64,000 nucleotides of DNA from Kutzneria chonburiensis. GTDB taxonomy: Bacteria > Actinomycetota > Actinomycetes > Mycobacteriales > Pseudonocardiaceae. Location: positions 4,154,001-4,218,000 of the forward strand of contig NZ_CP097263.1 of assembly GCF_028622115.1 (NCBI RefSeq), in the 5' to 3' direction. The position numbers and the translations under genes are program-made. Shown here piece after piece: positions 61,642 to 64,000 of the stretch. Every line of letters starts with the position of its first letter. Position 1 is the first letter of the stretch. Below the pieces are notes generated by a model that saw only the letters and a list, made by a program, of their open reading frames with translations, was not told where the DNA came from and made no database searches.

Positions 61642-63873
61642 TTGGGCTGGCGAGCGGCGGACACGACCTCTTTCGTGGGACGGCAGGCCGAAATCGGGGC
61701 GGCGAGTTCGCTGCTGTCCCAGCATCGCCTGGTCACCATGATTGGCCCGGGCGGCGCCGGCAAGACACGGCTAGCCGTGCGCATCGCCACCCATTCGGCG
61801 GATTCTTTCGCCGACGGGGTCCATCTCGTCGCATTGGACTCGCTGGCCGATCCGGGGCTGCTGGCCGAGTTGGTCGCGGCCGAGATCGGCATGCGCGATG
61901 CACCGGCCGATTCCTTCCACCAGGTGGCCACGTTCCTCCAGGACAAGTCGCTGCTGCTCGTGCTGGACAACTGTGAGCACATGGTCGAGGCCTGCGGCAT
62001 GCTGATCGGCAAGGTGCTGGCCGCCGCGCCTCACGTACGAATACTGGCGACCAGTCGGCATGTGCTGGGCATCGAGGGCGAGCACCTGCTGCACGTGCCG
62101 CCGCTGGAGGAAAGCGACGCGGTTCGGCTCTTTGTCGACCGGGCCTCGGCGGTGGTGCCGGGATTCGCGGTGAAACCGACGAACGGCGACACCATCGGCC
62201 GAATCTGCCGGCAGCTCGACGGGCTGCCGCTGGCCATTGAGCTGGCCGCCGCGTGGACGCGCGTGCTGTCGATGAACGAGTTGTTGGCGCAGCTCGACAA
62301 TCGCTTCGATCTGCTGTCGCGGGGCGGCGCGTTCCGGCCGTCGCGGCAGCAGACGCTGGCCGCGACCGTGGACTGGAGCTACACCCTGTGCTCGCCCGAG
62401 GAGCAGCTGCTGTGGGCCCGGCTGTCGGTGTTCAAGGACGGCTTCTCGCTGACCTCGGCCGAATCGGTGTGCGCGGGCGGCCCGATCCGGCGTGGTGACG
62501 TGTTGATGGCCATCGCCGGCCTGGTCGACAAATCGGTGTTGGTGCGCGAGGGCTACAACGGCTCCGCCCGCTACTGGATGCTGGAGACGATTCGCCGGTA
62601 CGGGCACGACCGGCTGGCCGAGTCCGGGCAGACCGAGGAGTTCCGGGCCCGGCACAACTCCCACTTTCTCGAGTTCGCCCGGGGCATTGCCGCCGACTGG
62701 TTCACCGGGCGGCAGCTGGAATACCTCGCGCTGACCCGGCGTGAACACGCCAATCTCCGCTCGGCGCTGGAATACGGTGTCGGCTCGGATGCGCTGACCG
62801 GGCCGTGGCTGGCCGTGTCGCTGCATTTCTTCTGGCTGAACTGTGGATTCGTCGGCGAGGGCCGGCGCTGGCTGACCCAGATCCTCGAACGGGACGATCT
62901 GCCCGCCGAGCTTCGTGTTCAGGCTTTGTGGGTCACCGCTTACGCGACGGCGGTGCTCGGCGGCCATGCGAAAGCGATGGAGATCGGGGCGGAAGCCGTC
63001 GCACTGGCCCGTTCCCTCGGCGATGACGAATTGCTGTCGCTGGCCTCGTACGGCGAAGGTGTCGCCGCGCTCATCGGGGCCGACTATCCCCGCGCGGACG
63101 CACGTCTCGAGGAAGCCATTGCCTGCTACCACCGCGTGGAGAATCCCGGCGGGCGGCTGTATCCGCCCTATGCCGCCCGCGCGATGATCGCGGCGTTGAC
63201 CGGCGATCCGGAGCGCTCGATTGCCTTGGCCGACAAGGCGATCGAGTTCTCGGGACAACGGGGCGAACTGTGGGCGCGCGGCTATGCGCACTACGCGCTC
63301 ACGATGGCCAAGTGGTTGCAGGGCGACCTGGATACCGCTTTCCGCAATGCGGCGGAATGCGTCCGGTGCTGCCTGAGCTTCAACGAGACCAGTCTGTTCA
63401 CGGTGTTGGCGGAAACGTTGGCCGGTATCGCCCTTGGCGCGGGCGAGCACGCGCGGGCGGCGCGGATCCTCGGCATGGTCGAGCGCACGTCGCTGTTGGT
63501 CGGGGCCGAGTCGGCGCTGGGCGACAGCCCGGTCTGGCTGGGTGCTCACCACGCCGGCATCGCGGAACTGCGGCGGCGCATGGGCGACAAGCCGTTCGAG
63601 GCGGCATTCGAGGCCGGCCGGGCGATCGGGTCCTTGAGTGAGGCCGGGCCGTTCCTGCTGGAGGGGCTGACGCCCAGCCTGGGGCCGCTCACCCGGCGCG
63701 AGATGGACGTGGCCGTGCTGCTGGCCGACGGCTTGACCAACAAGCAGATCGGCGCCCGGCTGTCGATCTCGCCGCGCACCGTCGGCGCGCACGTCGACCA
63801 CATCCTGAGCAAGCTCGGTTTCACCTCGCGCGTGCAGATCGGCGTGTGGATCACCTCGCGCGGCACATCGTAG
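61642..63873 (+). CDS. LuxR-type regulator with NB-ARC ATPase and TPR region
   Basis: 743 residues from TTG 61642 (GGGAG about 6 nt upstream). The STAND ATPase begins at the N-terminus: FVGRQAEI, Walker A GPGGAGKT at 35-42 and Walker B LLVLDNCEH. A TPR-rich middle follows. The C-terminal LuxR helix-turn-helix starts near 683 (LTRREMDVAVLLADGLTNKQ). It resembles the AfsR protein at 3.4-6.2 kb in the ATPase and repeat part but carries its DNA-binding domain at the opposite end. Target genes unknown. Confidence 0.92.
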   Translation: MGWRAADTTSFVGRQAEIGAASSLLSQHRLVTMIGPGGAGKTRLAVRIATHSADSFADGVHLVALDSLADPGLLAELVAAEIGMRDAPADSFHQVATFLQDKSLLLVLDNCEHMVEACGMLIGKVLAAAPHVRILATSRHVLGIEGEHLLHVPPLEESDAVRLFVDRASAVVPGFAVKPTNGDTIGRICRQLDGLPLAIELAAAWTRVLSMNELLAQLDNRFDLLSRGGAFRPSRQQTLAATVDWSYTLCSPEEQLLWARLSVFKDGFSLTSAESVCAGGPIRRGDVLMAIAGLVDKSVLVREGYNGSARYWMLETIRRYGHDRLAESGQTEEFRARHNSHFLEFARGIAADWFTGRQLEYLALTRREHANLRSALEYGVGSDALTGPWLAVSLHFFWLNCGFVGEGRRWLTQILERDDLPAELRVQALWVTAYATAVLGGHAKAMEIGAEAVALARSLGDDELLSLASYGEGVAALIGADYPRADARLEEAIACYHRVENPGGRLYPPYAARAMIAALTGDPERSIALADKAIEFSGQRGELWARGYAHYALTMAKWLQGDLDTAFRNAAECVRCCLSFNETSLFTVLAETLAGIALGAGEHARAARILGMVERTSLLVGAESALGDSPVWLGAHHAGIAELRRRMGDKPFEAAFEAGRAIGSLSEAGPFLLEGLTPSLGPLTRREMDVAVLLADGLTNKQIGARLSISPRTVGAHVDHILSKLGFTSRVQIGVWITSRGTS

Positions 63874-63970
63874 CCCTGGCCGGTCCGGCTCGCAGCGCGT
63901 AAGGCAGTTCCGGGCAGATCTCCTTGGTCGGCCGGCGTTTTCGGTCCGGCAGCGGGTTAGCGTGCGGTGT

Positions 63971-64000
63971 ATGTCGGTGCTGTGGGGAATCTCGTTCGAC
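63971..64000 (+). CDS. Start of a gene cut by the window edge
   Basis: ATG 63971 opens a frame MSVLWGISFD that runs off the end. TAGCGT (63958-63963) lies exactly 7 nt upstream, the leaderless pattern used by several other genes here. Only ten codons are visible, so no family can be named. Confidence 0.45.
   Translation, partial: MSVLWGISFD

Overview
High-GC actinobacterial DNA. Dense operons with ATGA/GTGA overlaps, GTG/TTG starts, leaderless promoters, a KstR-controlled steroid catabolic cluster, an AfsR/SARP regulator, a WS/DGAT acyltransferase and F420-type oxidoreductases point to Pseudonocardiales (Amycolatopsis/Kutzneria-like). That placement is inference; there is no rRNA or other marker gene. 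No tRNA, rRNA, CRISPR array, transposase or integrase was seen, and no stretch over 300 bases lacks a gene.

Layout. 1-3.4 kb: a truncated type-B carboxylesterase, a sugar-type Gfo/Idh/MocA plus TIM-barrel isomerase operon, and a divergent SDR. 3.4-7.8 kb: an AfsR-type regulator, then a P450 with its 3Fe-4S ferredoxin. 7.8-13.7 kb: steroid A/B-ring degradation, with hsaADCB on one side and kshA - small Cys protein - kshB on the other, sharing a promoter region with two KstR boxes. 13.7-18.4 kb: an F420-type enzyme, a PH-like protein, a methyltransferase/TetR pair with twin operators, and three small genes that may extend the hsa operon. 18.4-25 kb: hsaE-G-F with a KstD-like flavoprotein, divergent from kstD and a MaoC hydratase. 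25-32.4 kb: side-chain removal genes ltp2-chsH1-chsH2-chsE2-chsE1, a fused ChsE3-like dehydrogenase, and kstR itself. Seven KstR boxes tie these units into one regulon covering 9,10-seco ring opening, meta-cleavage, the HsaE/F/G tail and C22-to-C17 side-chain removal. No cyp125, mce4, fadD3 or ipdAB is visible.

32.4-64 kb is mixed. It holds a frameshifted amidohydrolase, a PASTA membrane protein, a deaminase-like amidohydrolase with divergent MarR, a DUF3516-type RNA helicase, a MarR plus asymmetric heterodimeric ABC exporter operon, a DUF4429/coiled-coil/SHOCT protein flanked by two copies of one palindrome, a GntR - NCS1 permease - racemase hydantoin/allantoin-type operon, a Ser/Thr kinase, DoxX and malQ (carrying an in-frame palindromic insertion). 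Next comes a candidate lipid-storage block (two alpha/beta hydrolases, WS/DGAT, XRE regulator, HBHA/phasin-like protein). The window ends with a LacI-linked sugar catabolic operon, an LtrA membrane protein and a LuxR/NB-ARC regulator that mirrors the AfsR gene at the other end.

Cross-cutting observations are a recurrent leaderless promoter pattern (TAnnnT, 6-7 nt, start codon), large GC-rich palindromes after stop codons, and three places where one missing G would explain a broken or over-long reading frame.
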